Origin: Myxococcus xanthus
GTDB taxonomy: Bacteria; Myxococcota; Myxococcia; Myxococcales; Myxococcaceae
Length of the DNA: 64,000 nt
Direction: 5' to 3'
NCBI RefSeq assembly: GCF_900106535.1
Contig: NZ_FNOH01000004.1
Span: forward strand, 496,001-560,000
In this document: positions 1-7,712 of the stretch, one piece after another
How the letters are laid out: each line of letters opens with the position of its first letter
How positions within the stretch are numbered: position 1 is the stretch's first letter
Program-made: the position numbers and the translations under genes
The notes under the pieces: generated by a model
Databases searched by the model: none
What the model was told of the DNA's origin: nothing
The model's input: only the letters and a program-made list of their open reading frames with translations

Positions 1-453
1 GTGGCCGTGGGAGAGTTCTTCCTGCGTGGCGGCACGCACGCCCTTCACGGTGACGTCGAAGTGCAGCGTCTTGCCGGCCAGCGGGTGGTTGAGGTCCACC
101 ACGACGCCGTCATCGCGCACTTCCTGGATGCGCAGCGGGATGTCGCCCTGGTCCGTCTGCGCCATCAGCGACTGGCCGGCCTGCGGCGAGAAGCCGGGCG
201 GCAGCATGCTGCGAGGCACGGTGCGCACGCCCGCTGGGTCGTGCTCGCCGTAGCCCTGGCCGGGCGCCACCACCACCTGCTTGCTCTCCCCGAAGCTCAT
301 GCCCTCCAGGGCCCCTTCGAGCCCCGGAACGATCTGCCGGTGCCCGTGCAGGTAGGAGAGCGGCTGCTCGGGCGCGCTCTGGTCGATGACCTGGCCGTCT
401 CCCAGGTGCAGCCGGTATTCGAGCGAGACGACGGAATCCTTGGCGACCCTCAT
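1..453 (-). CDS. FKBP-type peptidyl-prolyl cis-trans isomerase, SlyD-like (3' end outside window)
   Basis: The 151 visible codons carry the SlyD-type FKBP pattern. It starts with a short beta strand and GDGQVIDQS, followed by PLSYLHGHRQIVPGLEGALEG, the usual FKBP entry with the inserted-in-flap domain after it. GEHDPAGVRTVPRSMLP and NHPLAGKTLHFDVTV then close the FKBP fold. The family catalyses prolyl isomerisation and chaperones folding in the cytoplasm, and SlyD proteins often also bind metals through a His-rich tail. The last visible residues are SHGH, so such a tail may lie outside the window. The ATG at 453 has AAGGAG six bases upstream. The substrate cannot be inferred. Confidence 0.88.
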   Translation of the reverse strand, partial: MRVAKDSVVSLEYRLHLGDGQVIDQSAPEQPLSYLHGHRQIVPGLEGALEGMSFGESKQVVVAPGQGYGEHDPAGVRTVPRSMLPPGFSPQAGQSLMAQTDQGDIPLRIQEVRDDGVVVDLNHPLAGKTLHFDVTVKGVRAATQEELSHGH

Positions 454-526
454 GCGGGGCTCCTTGCCGATGACTGCGGTGGGACTGCGTTTGCTGTGAG
501 GAAGGTGCGGCGGGAAATGCCCGGCG

Positions 527-1804
527 TCAGGAAGCAGAGGGGTCCACGGCCCCCTCTTCGGCCGGGCTGTCGGCCGACTCTCCGCGCGCCACGTAGACGG
601 CGGCGGCCAGGTCGCCGGTGACGTTGAGCGTGGTGCGGCACATGTCCAGGAAGCGATCCACGCCCAGGATGAGCCCCAGGCCCTCCACCGGAATCTTGAA
701 CATGCCCAGAATCATCGCGATGACGGGAATGGAGCCCGCCGGCACGCCCGCGGTGCCGATGCCCGCCAGGATGCAGATGAACATGATGAGCGCCTGGTCG
801 GACAGGCTGAGCGGCACGCCGTAGACCTGGGCGAGGAAGAGCACCGTGACGCCTTCGAAGAGCGCGGTGCCGTTCTGGTTCATGGCCGAGCCGGCGGTGA
901 GCACGAAGCGCGACACGCTGCGCGGCAGCTTGAGGTGCTCCTCCGCCACCTTGAGCGCGGTGGGCAGCGTAGCGCTGGACGACGACGTGGAGAAGGCGGT
1001 GACGATGGCCAGCCGGCTGCTGCGGAAGAACTCGATGGGGCTGCGCCCGCCCAGGAAGCGCACCGACAGCGAGTAGACGACGAACATGTGCAGGCCCAGC
1101 GCCAGCAACACCGTGCCCATGTAGGAGGCGAGCTGCACGAAGATGCCGAAGCCCAGCCGCGCCGTCATGGCGAACAGCAGCGCGGCCACACCGAAGGGCG
1201 CCAGGCTCAGCACACCGTCGATGAGCTTCATCATCACGTCATAGAGGCCCTGGATGGACTCGCGCAGGCGCTGGACAGGCTCGCTCGGCGTGAGCGCCAC
1301 GCCCATGCCGAAGATGAGCGAGAAGACGATGAGGCCAATGAAGTCTCCATCCGCCGCGGCCTTGATGGGGTTGGTGGGCACCATGGAGACGAGCACCGCG
1401 CCGAACGAGGACGCCCCTGGCGCGGCGGCCGCCTGGATGGTCATCCCGCCCTGGGCCAACGCCCGGGCCTCGTCGCTCAGGCCCGCGCCGGGCTCCAGCG
1501 TGTTGACCAGCACCAGCCCGATGAGGACGGAGATGGAGGACAGGACGACGGTGTAGCCCAGCGTGCGAGCCCCCAGCCGCCCCACCTGCTTGAGGTCCAG
1601 CTCCGCCACGGCCACGACGATGGCGGAGAACAGCAGCGGCACCACGAGCATCAGCAGCAGGCGGATGAAGATCTGCCCCACCGGCGAGGCCACGTTGTCC
1701 ACGACGAAGGCCAGCCAGGGCGCGCCGCCCGCGACGACGTTGGCGACGAGGCCCGCCACCGCGCCGGAGGCAATGCCAACGAGCATCTTCTGGTGCGCTT
1801 TCAT
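527..1804 (-). CDS. Dicarboxylate/amino acid:cation symporter (DAACS, GltP/DctA type)
   Basis: This 425-residue multi-pass membrane protein matches the glutamate/C4-dicarboxylate symporter family, which imports acidic amino acids or dicarboxylates with Na+ or H+. Visible hallmarks in order are the serine-rich re-entrant loop AFSTSSSSATLP, the NQNGTALFEG loop (equivalent of NMDGT), GVPAGSIP, and the C-terminal GVDRFLDMCRTTLNVTGD substrate-binding helix. The tail is short and acidic (SADSPAEEGAVD). I start at the ATG at 1804, which is preceded by a purine-rich GGAGGGCTCGGAG, rather than at an upstream ATG whose extension is not membrane-like. Substrate specificity (Glu/Asp versus C4-dicarboxylate) is not resolved. 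Confidence 0.93.
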   Translation of the reverse strand: MKAHQKMLVGIASGAVAGLVANVVAGGAPWLAFVVDNVASPVGQIFIRLLLMLVVPLLFSAIVVAVAELDLKQVGRLGARTLGYTVVLSSISVLIGLVLVNTLEPGAGLSDEARALAQGGMTIQAAAAPGASSFGAVLVSMVPTNPIKAAADGDFIGLIVFSLIFGMGVALTPSEPVQRLRESIQGLYDVMMKLIDGVLSLAPFGVAALLFAMTARLGFGIFVQLASYMGTVLLALGLHMFVVYSLSVRFLGGRSPIEFFRSSRLAIVTAFSTSSSSATLPTALKVAEEHLKLPRSVSRFVLTAGSAMNQNGTALFEGVTVLFLAQVYGVPLSLSDQALIMFICILAGIGTAGVPAGSIPVIAMILGMFKIPVEGLGLILGVDRFLDMCRTTLNVTGDLAAAVYVARGESADSPAEEGAVDPSAS

Positions 1805-1884
1805 CGAATCTCCGAGCCCTCCTCGCCGGAGGAGAATGGTCCGCGCCACCGGGCGGTAGGCGAAGATGGCATGCTGTCCTCCTC

Positions 1885-2523
1885 GTGGAAACCCTCGTTC
1901 GACTCACTGAGAACGCCGTGCCCCCCCTGCTCTTCCGCCGCCTGCTGCGACGCTTGGGTGCCGTGGGCACGGAGCGCCTGCGTCAGACCTACCAGACGAC
2001 CTTCTGGTACGACTTCGGCCCCGCGGCCAACGTGGTGGAGGACATCATCCTCACGCTGCGCCCGCACATCGCCGGCAAACGCCGCGTGGCCGGCGTGGAG
2101 TGGTGGCTGTCACGCATGTACCCGACGGACGTGCGCGTGGACTTCCACCAGGACCGCGACGAGAAGCTGGCGCTGCGCACCGGCGAATTGGTGCACCCGC
2201 GCATCTCCTCCGTGCTGTTCCTCAACCGGGTGCGCGGCGGCGCGCTGGTGGTGACGCCCGAGTTGCCAGACCCGGCCAATCCGTCCCTGGCTCCCACGCG
2301 GCTGGACACCGCCGACCTGGTGACGCCCCGGCCCAACCGGCTGGTGGTGTTCGACGGCACGCTCACCCACGGTGTGCTGGACGCGGACAACCAGATTCCC
2401 GACGGGAAGCTGCCCGGAAAGTCACGGCAGCGCCGCACGCTGGTGATGAACTGGTGGGGCCACCGTCCCACCGACATCCCCGCGTGGGCGGACACGCGCC
2501 TCTACCGGGCGCTGGCGCGCTGA
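1885..2523 (+). CDS. 2-oxoglutarate/Fe(II) oxygenase-like protein
   Basis: This 212-residue protein shows a plausible double-stranded beta-helix iron site: HxD at residues 88-90 (FHQD), a distal His at 162 in FDGTLTHGVLD, and an Arg near 184 that could hold 2-oxoglutarate. The strands SSVLFLNRVRGGALVV and NRLVVFDGTLTHGV fit the fold. The substrate is unknown. The GTG start at 1885 is the longest choice and has no clear ribosome binding site; the GTG at 1918 is an alternative. The 3' end overlaps the convergent methyltransferase gene by 22 bases. This is a motif-based assignment; a cupin of other function is possible. Confidence 0.6.
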   Translation: METLVRLTENAVPPLLFRRLLRRLGAVGTERLRQTYQTTFWYDFGPAANVVEDIILTLRPHIAGKRRVAGVEWWLSRMYPTDVRVDFHQDRDEKLALRTGELVHPRISSVLFLNRVRGGALVVTPELPDPANPSLAPTRLDTADLVTPRPNRLVVFDGTLTHGVLDADNQIPDGKLPGKSRQRRTLVMNWWGHRPTDIPAWADTRLYRALAR

Positions 2524-3284
2524 GCTTCCTCGCGGGCTGTCTCGCGCAGGCGGTGGGTGACGCGCTCGGCCCACTCCGGCTCGATTTCCAGGCACGCGGG
2601 CCGCCGGCCCAGCCGCAGCGCCGCCGACGGCATGGAGCCACTGCCCGCGAAGGGGTCCAGCACCGTGTCCCCTGGGCGGCTGTACGTGCGCACCAGCGGC
2701 TCCAGGACGGAGAAGGGCTTGTGGTGCGGGTGGCCGCCCCAACGCTTTGCTTCACCTTCATCGTCATAGCCGCCGACTACGGCCCAGACGGTGGGCAAAT
2801 CTCCTGGCGCCAGCGGCGGCGCGGGCGTGCGGGCAATCACGAGCGCGACTTCGTAGACGCGCAGCGTCTGCTCGTTGGCGTTCTTGTCGGTGGTGCGCTT
2901 GCCCCAGACGTACTCGCCGCGCAGGTGCGGGTAGCCCAGCCCGCGCGCGGCGGTGAGGATGGGCTCCTTGCCCAGCAGGTTCGTCCAGATGATGAGCGGC
3001 GCGTCCGGCGTCAGGTGCGCGGTGGCGCTCGACAGCCAGGCCTCGGAGAAGGCGCGGTAGTCGCGCACCGTCTCGAAGCGGACGATGGGGTTCTGGTCGA
3101 TCTTCTTGTGCGCGCGCGTGTCTCGCAGGTCCCCGCCCTTGCGCCGCCGGGTGAGCAGGCAGTACGGCGGGTCCGTGTGGAGCAACGCGGCGCGGGTGTC
3201 GCCCAACGCTGCGCGGTAGCCCGCCGGCTCGCGGGAATCGGCGTTGATGCAGCGAAGGGACTCGGGCGGGGAAATGGAGGTCAT
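2502..3284 (-). CDS. DNA methyltransferase, beta class (N6-adenine or N4-cytosine)
   Basis: The 260-residue protein has the catalytic motif IV DPPY at residues 38-41 and the SAM-binding motif DPFAGSGS at 210-217. A region of about 150 residues lies between them and may carry the recognition domain. The IV-then-I order defines beta-class amino-methyltransferases. No restriction endonuclease lies next to it, so it looks like an orphan enzyme. The ATG at 3284 is used because the upstream open frame is low-complexity and runs into the DUF2381 gene. It lies 50 bases downstream of that gene on the same strand and overlaps the convergent oxygenase-like gene. Target site and base type cannot be read from the sequence. 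Confidence 0.85.
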   Translation of the reverse strand: MTSISPPESLRCINADSREPAGYRAALGDTRAALLHTDPPYCLLTRRRKGGDLRDTRAHKKIDQNPIVRFETVRDYRAFSEAWLSSATAHLTPDAPLIIWTNLLGKEPILTAARGLGYPHLRGEYVWGKRTTDKNANEQTLRVYEVALVIARTPAPPLAPGDLPTVWAVVGGYDDEGEAKRWGGHPHHKPFSVLEPLVRTYSRPGDTVLDPFAGSGSMPSAALRLGRRPACLEIEPEWAERVTHRLRETAREEAQRASAR

Positions 3285-3334
3285 CGGCCTGAGCGGCACC
3301 CTACACGGCGGGGCGCGAGGCTCAAGTGGCGCGC

Positions 3335-4249
3335 TCACCGCGCCTGGAAACCCTCCAACTTCAAGGTCCGCTTGCGGCCCTCGTCCCACAGCTCGAGCGT
3401 GTACCGGCCGAAGTCCGCGGCCTCCGGCTCCTCCAGGACGATGATGATGGGCGAGCTGCCCGCGGCGTCCAAGGGCCCTTCCTGCCAGGGAGGGAGCGTC
3501 CGCATCCGGTTGCCCTGGGCGTCGGTGAGCGCCGCGCCGGCCGCCATCCATCCCTTCCCAGCCTCCGAGGGCAACAATGAAAGCCGCAGCGCGGCCCACC
3601 CGGGGGACAGACGGACGAGGCTCGCGCGGCGGACGACGAAGTCACCCGTCACCTTCCGGGGCGCCCAGTGCCTGAACATGACGGTGCTCTCGTCGAGGAT
3701 GTCCGCCACCAGAGACTCGCGCGTGTACTCCCCTCCCGTGCGGGAGCGCTGGAGTTGCTGCACCTGGCGCTCCAGCCGGAGCATCCCCGCACGGAGTTCC
3801 TCCACCTCCTGCCGGTAGGACGCGGCGGACCGGGCATGGCGGTAGATTTCCACCTGGCGCTCCGGCCGCGTGGCATCCACGACGAGGTCCAACACGGCCC
3901 GATCCGGCACGGCGCCATCATGGAACCGGACCTCCAGCCGCAGCCGCTCCCCCTCCCGGAACGTGGGCGAGGGCACCAGCACGAGGTGGTCCTCCGTCAC
4001 GCCGAAACGCTGGAACCGCTCACGGCCTTCGAGCGCCAGTTGCTCCGGACGGATGCGCGCATCGAAGAACAGGGTGGTGGACAGACCGGGGCTGATGCGG
4101 ACCTCCGGCGGCGTGGCCAGACCTCCCGCCTGCACGTCAATTCGCCGCACCACGGCGGCACCCGCGGGCGCTTCCACAGCCGCGGACTCCGCCAGGGTGG
4201 CCCACAACAAGCCCCACGCGAGCACGATGAAAGTGGGCGAACCAGTCAA
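3335..4249 (-). CDS. DUF2381 family protein (myxobacterial paralogous family TIGR02268)
   Basis: This is a 304-residue exported protein with an N-terminal hydrophobic segment (FIVLAWGLLWATLAESA). The domain arrangement is typical of the family: PEVRISPGLSTTLFFDARI, a short helical or coiled stretch (YRQEVEELRAGMLRLERQVQQLQ, residues about 143-165), and a C-terminal beta-rich part ending in YTLELWDEGRKRTLKLEGF. The family is expanded in Myxococcus and is usually encoded beside a Ser/Thr kinase, as here: the kinase gene ends 50 bases upstream on the same strand. A periplasmic or envelope sensing or partner role for the kinase ectodomain is an inference. Biochemical function is unknown. Confidence 0.85.
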   Translation of the reverse strand: MTGSPTFIVLAWGLLWATLAESAAVEAPAGAAVVRRIDVQAGGLATPPEVRISPGLSTTLFFDARIRPEQLALEGRERFQRFGVTEDHLVLVPSPTFREGERLRLEVRFHDGAVPDRAVLDLVVDATRPERQVEIYRHARSAASYRQEVEELRAGMLRLERQVQQLQRSRTGGEYTRESLVADILDESTVMFRHWAPRKVTGDFVVRRASLVRLSPGWAALRLSLLPSEAGKGWMAAGAALTDAQGNRMRTLPPWQEGPLDAAGSSPIIIVLEEPEAADFGRYTLELWDEGRKRTLKLEGFQAR

Positions 4250-4299
4250 GGCCGAGCAACCTCCAGCAAGGACGCCTCCACACCATGACAGGTGGAGGG

Positions 4300-6363
4300 C
4301 TACCTGCGGTGCCCCATTTCTCCAAGAACCTGGGAGATCGCCAGGTTGACGCCCGGAAACATCATCGGTCTGCCGGGAGTGCTGGAAGGGTCATACTCCA
4401 TCCCCACGGCTTCCCGGGCGGCGCTGTCCACGATGTTGGCGCAGATGGGGATGCGCCGGCCGTCCGGGTACTCCACCTCCGTGAACCACCCGTAGATGGC
4501 CGTCTTCCCGTGGTACACCGTCCCATAGAAGCGGCTCCCCTTCGGGAGGCGGCCGCTCCAAGCGCTCCGGACCTCGTCGATGGCATAGAGGGTGATGGGC
4601 TCCCCGTCTGGCGGCACGGGCACCGGACGCACGGAAACCTTGGGCGTCATGGAGAGCGTCAAGTCGTTGCCAATCATCTTGGGCGGGTGGAAGCCCAGCT
4701 TCGCCATGGAGTCCAACACCTCCGTCGGGCACTGGATGCGAGGCGGCATGTCCCGCACCTGGGGCCCGCTGGCGCACGCGGCCGAGAGGCAGGCCACGGC
4801 GGCGGCCTTACCCAGCGCGCTTCCTGGCGACGGGCGCTTCTTCAACGGTGACGCGTGGGCTGCTTCCCCCTCCGCGTCGGAGGAAGCCACCTGCGCGGAC
4901 ACTTCGTCCTGCGCGTCCGTGTCGTGGACCGCGCCCGCGTCCGGAGAGGACGGCACCGCCTCTAGGAGGGGCATCTCGGAGGGATTCGAAGAACGACTCG
5001 TCACTGCGTGACTTCCTTTCTCAATGGGAACAGGCGGGGCAGGAGCCGGGGCTCCCGCGATGGGCATCGCGAGGCGGCTCACCCCGAACACCACCAACCC
5101 CACGCCCAGCAGGGCGGCTCCCCCCCACCCCATGACGGCTCGGCGCCTCGAACGCGGTGCTGGCGGCGCGGGCGTCTCCGCCACGGGCGCCGCCGATGCG
5201 GGCACGGCGGGCGCCTCGACCGCGGGCACTCCGGGCGGCTCTGAGGGAGTGACGGGCGCATTCGCATCCGCCACGGGCACATCCCGGGGCTCCGGATTGA
5301 GGGGCAGCACCGCGGCGACCTCGGACGGCTCCCGAGAACGGACGGGCCGCGAGGACGTGGAGGCGTCGGGCACCATGCGCACCCGCGGCGCCTCCGCGTC
5401 GGCGCCCTCGGGCGGGCGGTCCAACGACACCTTCCAGGCGGGCTGCCGCTTCTCCTTGGCCACGTCCCAGAGGGCCTGAAGCAGGGCCTCCGTGTTGGCG
5501 TAGCGGTCCTCGGGGCGCTTCGCGAGCAGCCGCAGGGCGATGTCGCCCAGGGCGCGCGGCACCTTCGGGTTGACGACGTGGGGCGCGCGCGGCGTCACCG
5601 TTTCGATGGCGGGCAGCAGGCGGTCATACGGAAGCTTCGGGTCGAACGCGTAGCCATCCGTGAGCGCCTCGTACAGCAACGCGCCCAGCGCGTAGAGGTC
5701 CCCGGGAACGCCCGCGTCGAAGTTGGCCCCCTGCTGCCAGGTGCCCTCACGCAGGAAGGCGACGCATTCGGGCGGCAGCAGGTGAGGCGCGGCGGGCGCC
5801 ACGCCCACCGTCAGCGTCGTGGCCCCGGGCAGACGCACCGTGCCCAGGTCGATGAGGATGGGGCGCTCGTCCTCGCGGCGGATGAGGACGTTGTCGCCCT
5901 TCATGTCCCGGTGGTGCACGCCCCGGCGGTGCAGGTCCGCCACCACGCGCACCAGCTCCGTGAAGACGGTCAGCAGGTGCGCCGCCGTGGGCTTCACCCG
6001 CCAGCGCCACTCATGGAACGTCTCGCCATCGATGTAGTCGGTGACGAAGTACAGGTAGCCGTCAGGAGGCTCGGGCCAGCGGTCCACGGCGTGCAGTGCC
6101 GGGAGGTTCGGATGGGGAGCGCAGGCCAGCAGCGCCGCGACCTCGTGCGCCAGCCGACCGTTGATGTCCTCTTCCTCCGCCGCGTGGAGTCCCGCCGGGC
6201 GAAGCGCCATCTTCAGCGAGTAGTGGCGGCCCGCCCGCTCCACCTGGAAGACCCGGCCGAAGCCCCCCGAGCCCAGCGAAGCCACCACGCGCCAGGGGCC
6301 GACCTCGCTGCCCGGGACGAGTTGATCCGGATGGAAGGGAGGCGACCTCACGGCCACGGCCAC
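4300..6363 (-). CDS. Transmembrane Ser/Thr protein kinase with fused C-terminal lipoprotein-like domain
   Basis: This 687-residue protein starts with a Hanks-type kinase domain (residues about 20-300). It has a glycine loop GSGGFG at 31-36, ATP lysine K51, catalytic HRDMKGDN at 151-158 and a metal motif that is DLG (172-174) instead of DFG. A Pro/Ala-rich linker leads to one transmembrane helix at about 408-430. The remaining ~250 residues would be extracytoplasmic. They contain AVACLSAACASG, which looks like a lipoprotein signal buried inside the chain, followed by a beta-rich domain. DUF2381 follows as a likely operon partner. The catalytic residues are intact, so activity is expected. The ligand is unknown. 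Confidence 0.92.
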   Translation of the reverse strand: MAVAVRSPPFHPDQLVPGSEVGPWRVVASLGSGGFGRVFQVERAGRHYSLKMALRPAGLHAAEEEDINGRLAHEVAALLACAPHPNLPALHAVDRWPEPPDGYLYFVTDYIDGETFHEWRWRVKPTAAHLLTVFTELVRVVADLHRRGVHHRDMKGDNVLIRREDERPILIDLGTVRLPGATTLTVGVAPAAPHLLPPECVAFLREGTWQQGANFDAGVPGDLYALGALLYEALTDGYAFDPKLPYDRLLPAIETVTPRAPHVVNPKVPRALGDIALRLLAKRPEDRYANTEALLQALWDVAKEKRQPAWKVSLDRPPEGADAEAPRVRMVPDASTSSRPVRSREPSEVAAVLPLNPEPRDVPVADANAPVTPSEPPGVPAVEAPAVPASAAPVAETPAPPAPRSRRRAVMGWGGAALLGVGLVVFGVSRLAMPIAGAPAPAPPVPIEKGSHAVTSRSSNPSEMPLLEAVPSSPDAGAVHDTDAQDEVSAQVASSDAEGEAAHASPLKKRPSPGSALGKAAAVACLSAACASGPQVRDMPPRIQCPTEVLDSMAKLGFHPPKMIGNDLTLSMTPKVSVRPVPVPPDGEPITLYAIDEVRSAWSGRLPKGSRFYGTVYHGKTAIYGWFTEVEYPDGRRIPICANIVDSAAREAVGMEYDPSSTPGRPMMFPGVNLAISQVLGEMGHRR

Positions 6364-6522
6364 TGCCCTCCCCCCGCCCCACCCGCGACGTCACGCGCGG
6401 GACGCACGGCCCGTGGCGGCGCCATTCGCGCGAAAGACTCGGTAACCACCCAGTGAGCGGGGCTGGACAAGGGCAACCTCCAGGGTTGACCCTATCCTTT
6501 TCCCCGGGGATGTCACGTTTTC

Positions 6523-6541
6523 ACTTACCCGCGAGGTAAGT
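6523..6541. repeat. Perfect inverted repeat upstream of the kinase gene
   Basis: ACTTACC and GGTAAGT (7 bp arms) flank a 5-base loop. It lies in the 185-base gap between the 3' end of the tfuA-like gene and the kinase start, both on the minus strand. It could be an operator for the kinase promoter or a second hairpin after the tfuA transcript. No U-tract follows on the minus strand. Confidence 0.5.
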
Positions 6542-6548
6542 CCGCTGC

Positions 6549-7712
6549 TCAGGAGGACCCAACGCGCTCCGTTGGGTCCACAGCCTCGGCGGCGTCCGCC
6601 CAGGCCCCGCTCAGCCGGGCCTCGGCGGCCAGCGCTTCGTCCCAGGACGGGCCGTCCGGCAGCAGGCGCGCCGAATGCGCCAGGACGAGCCGCTCCAGCG
6701 CGAGCTCCCCACACAGCCGCCGCAGCCCCACCGCGTCCAATCCCAGGCGCGCGAGGTGGGCCTCACGGCGCGAGACGGGCACGCGCTGGGCCTGCCACCA
6801 ACGGGCCTCTTCCTCCGCCACCTCGGCATCGGAGACGCCCAGTCCCAGGGTGCGCGCCCAGCCCGCGAGCAGCGCCCGCCGCAACCCCGCCTCGGCCAGC
6901 GCCGGCGCGTTCGGGGACGCACGAAGGACGTCCAGCACCTGACCCGAGGACACGGCCCCGGCCTGCGTCGCCGTCACGTCATCCACCAGCCGACGACGCC
7001 GGACCAGGGATGACGGCTCGCGCGGAGCGCCGTGCGGCGCGGGCGCACCCGAAGCCACCCACTCCGCCGCCGTCCGGAGGCACGCGAGCGCGTCCTGTCG
7101 CTTCAGGTCCTCCGCGCCGTGCGGAAACCACGCGTCCCACGCGGCCCGGGTGGACGCGGACCAGCGAGGTGCCACGGCCTCCAGCACCCGCGCCCACGTC
7201 CGCTCCTGGTAGAAGACGGACTGGCCAGCGTCGACGAGCGCCCGGGCCGCATCGCGCGTCAGCACCCGGGCCTGGGCCGCGCATGCCGCCGCGTGCCGGA
7301 CGTTGACCAGGGGCACCGTGAGCGGACGCCAGCCGTGCTCACCATCCGCGTGCAGCAGCGCCACCTCCGAGTCGTCCACCACGTCGCCGTCGCGGTACCA
7401 CTCGAAGATGCGCCCCACGCCCACCACGCCGTGCGGCGCCAGCTCCGCCGCGCGCAGGGCGCCCATGCTGCCGCCTCCGAAGACGGCCACGCCCGCCTCC
7501 AGCGCCGCCAGCAGCTCGTGGTGCCACACCGAGGGCTGTGCCTCGAAGACGCCATCCACCAGGGCGATGGCCCGGGGCCGCAGCCGCTGCGCGCGCCACA
7601 CGTCCCCCTGGCGCGCGGGGGGCAGCACCGTGCACGGCGCCAGTCGCTTCGCTTCAGCCTCTGGAAGCGAGGGCCCCAGGAACACCACGAGCTTGTCCGC
7701 GCGCCGCTTCAT
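6549..7712 (-). CDS. TfuA-like core domain protein
   Basis: The 387-residue protein opens with the TfuA core: VVFLGPSLPEAEA, then LPPARQGDV, RAIALVDGVFEAQPSVWHHE, FGGGSMGALRAAEL and GVGRIFEWYRDGDVVDDSEVALLHA. TfuA proteins partner with YcaO enzymes. In methanogens and in thioviridamide-type RiPP pathways the pair installs backbone thioamides. Here the ATG at 7712 overlaps the ycaO stop by four bases (ATGA), so the two are translationally coupled. About 200 C-terminal residues beyond the core form an alpha-helical domain I do not recognise. The last codons lie inside a 9-bp inverted repeat. The substrate is unknown. Confidence 0.88.
   Translation of the reverse strand: MKRRADKLVVFLGPSLPEAEAKRLAPCTVLPPARQGDVWRAQRLRPRAIALVDGVFEAQPSVWHHELLAALEAGVAVFGGGSMGALRAAELAPHGVVGVGRIFEWYRDGDVVDDSEVALLHADGEHGWRPLTVPLVNVRHAAACAAQARVLTRDAARALVDAGQSVFYQERTWARVLEAVAPRWSASTRAAWDAWFPHGAEDLKRQDALACLRTAAEWVASGAPAPHGAPREPSSLVRRRRLVDDVTATQAGAVSSGQVLDVLRASPNAPALAEAGLRRALLAGWARTLGLGVSDAEVAEEEARWWQAQRVPVSRREAHLARLGLDAVGLRRLCGELALERLVLAHSARLLPDGPSWDEALAAEARLSGAWADAAEAVDPTERVGSS
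6555..6579 (-). terminator. Hairpin overlapping the end of the tfuA-like gene
   Basis: GGACCCAAC and GTTGGGTCC form a perfect 9-bp stem with a 7-base loop. The hairpin lies within the last codons of the tfuA-like gene. No U-run follows, so it may act as a transcript-stabilising or Rho-assisted end rather than an intrinsic terminator. Confidence 0.4.
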
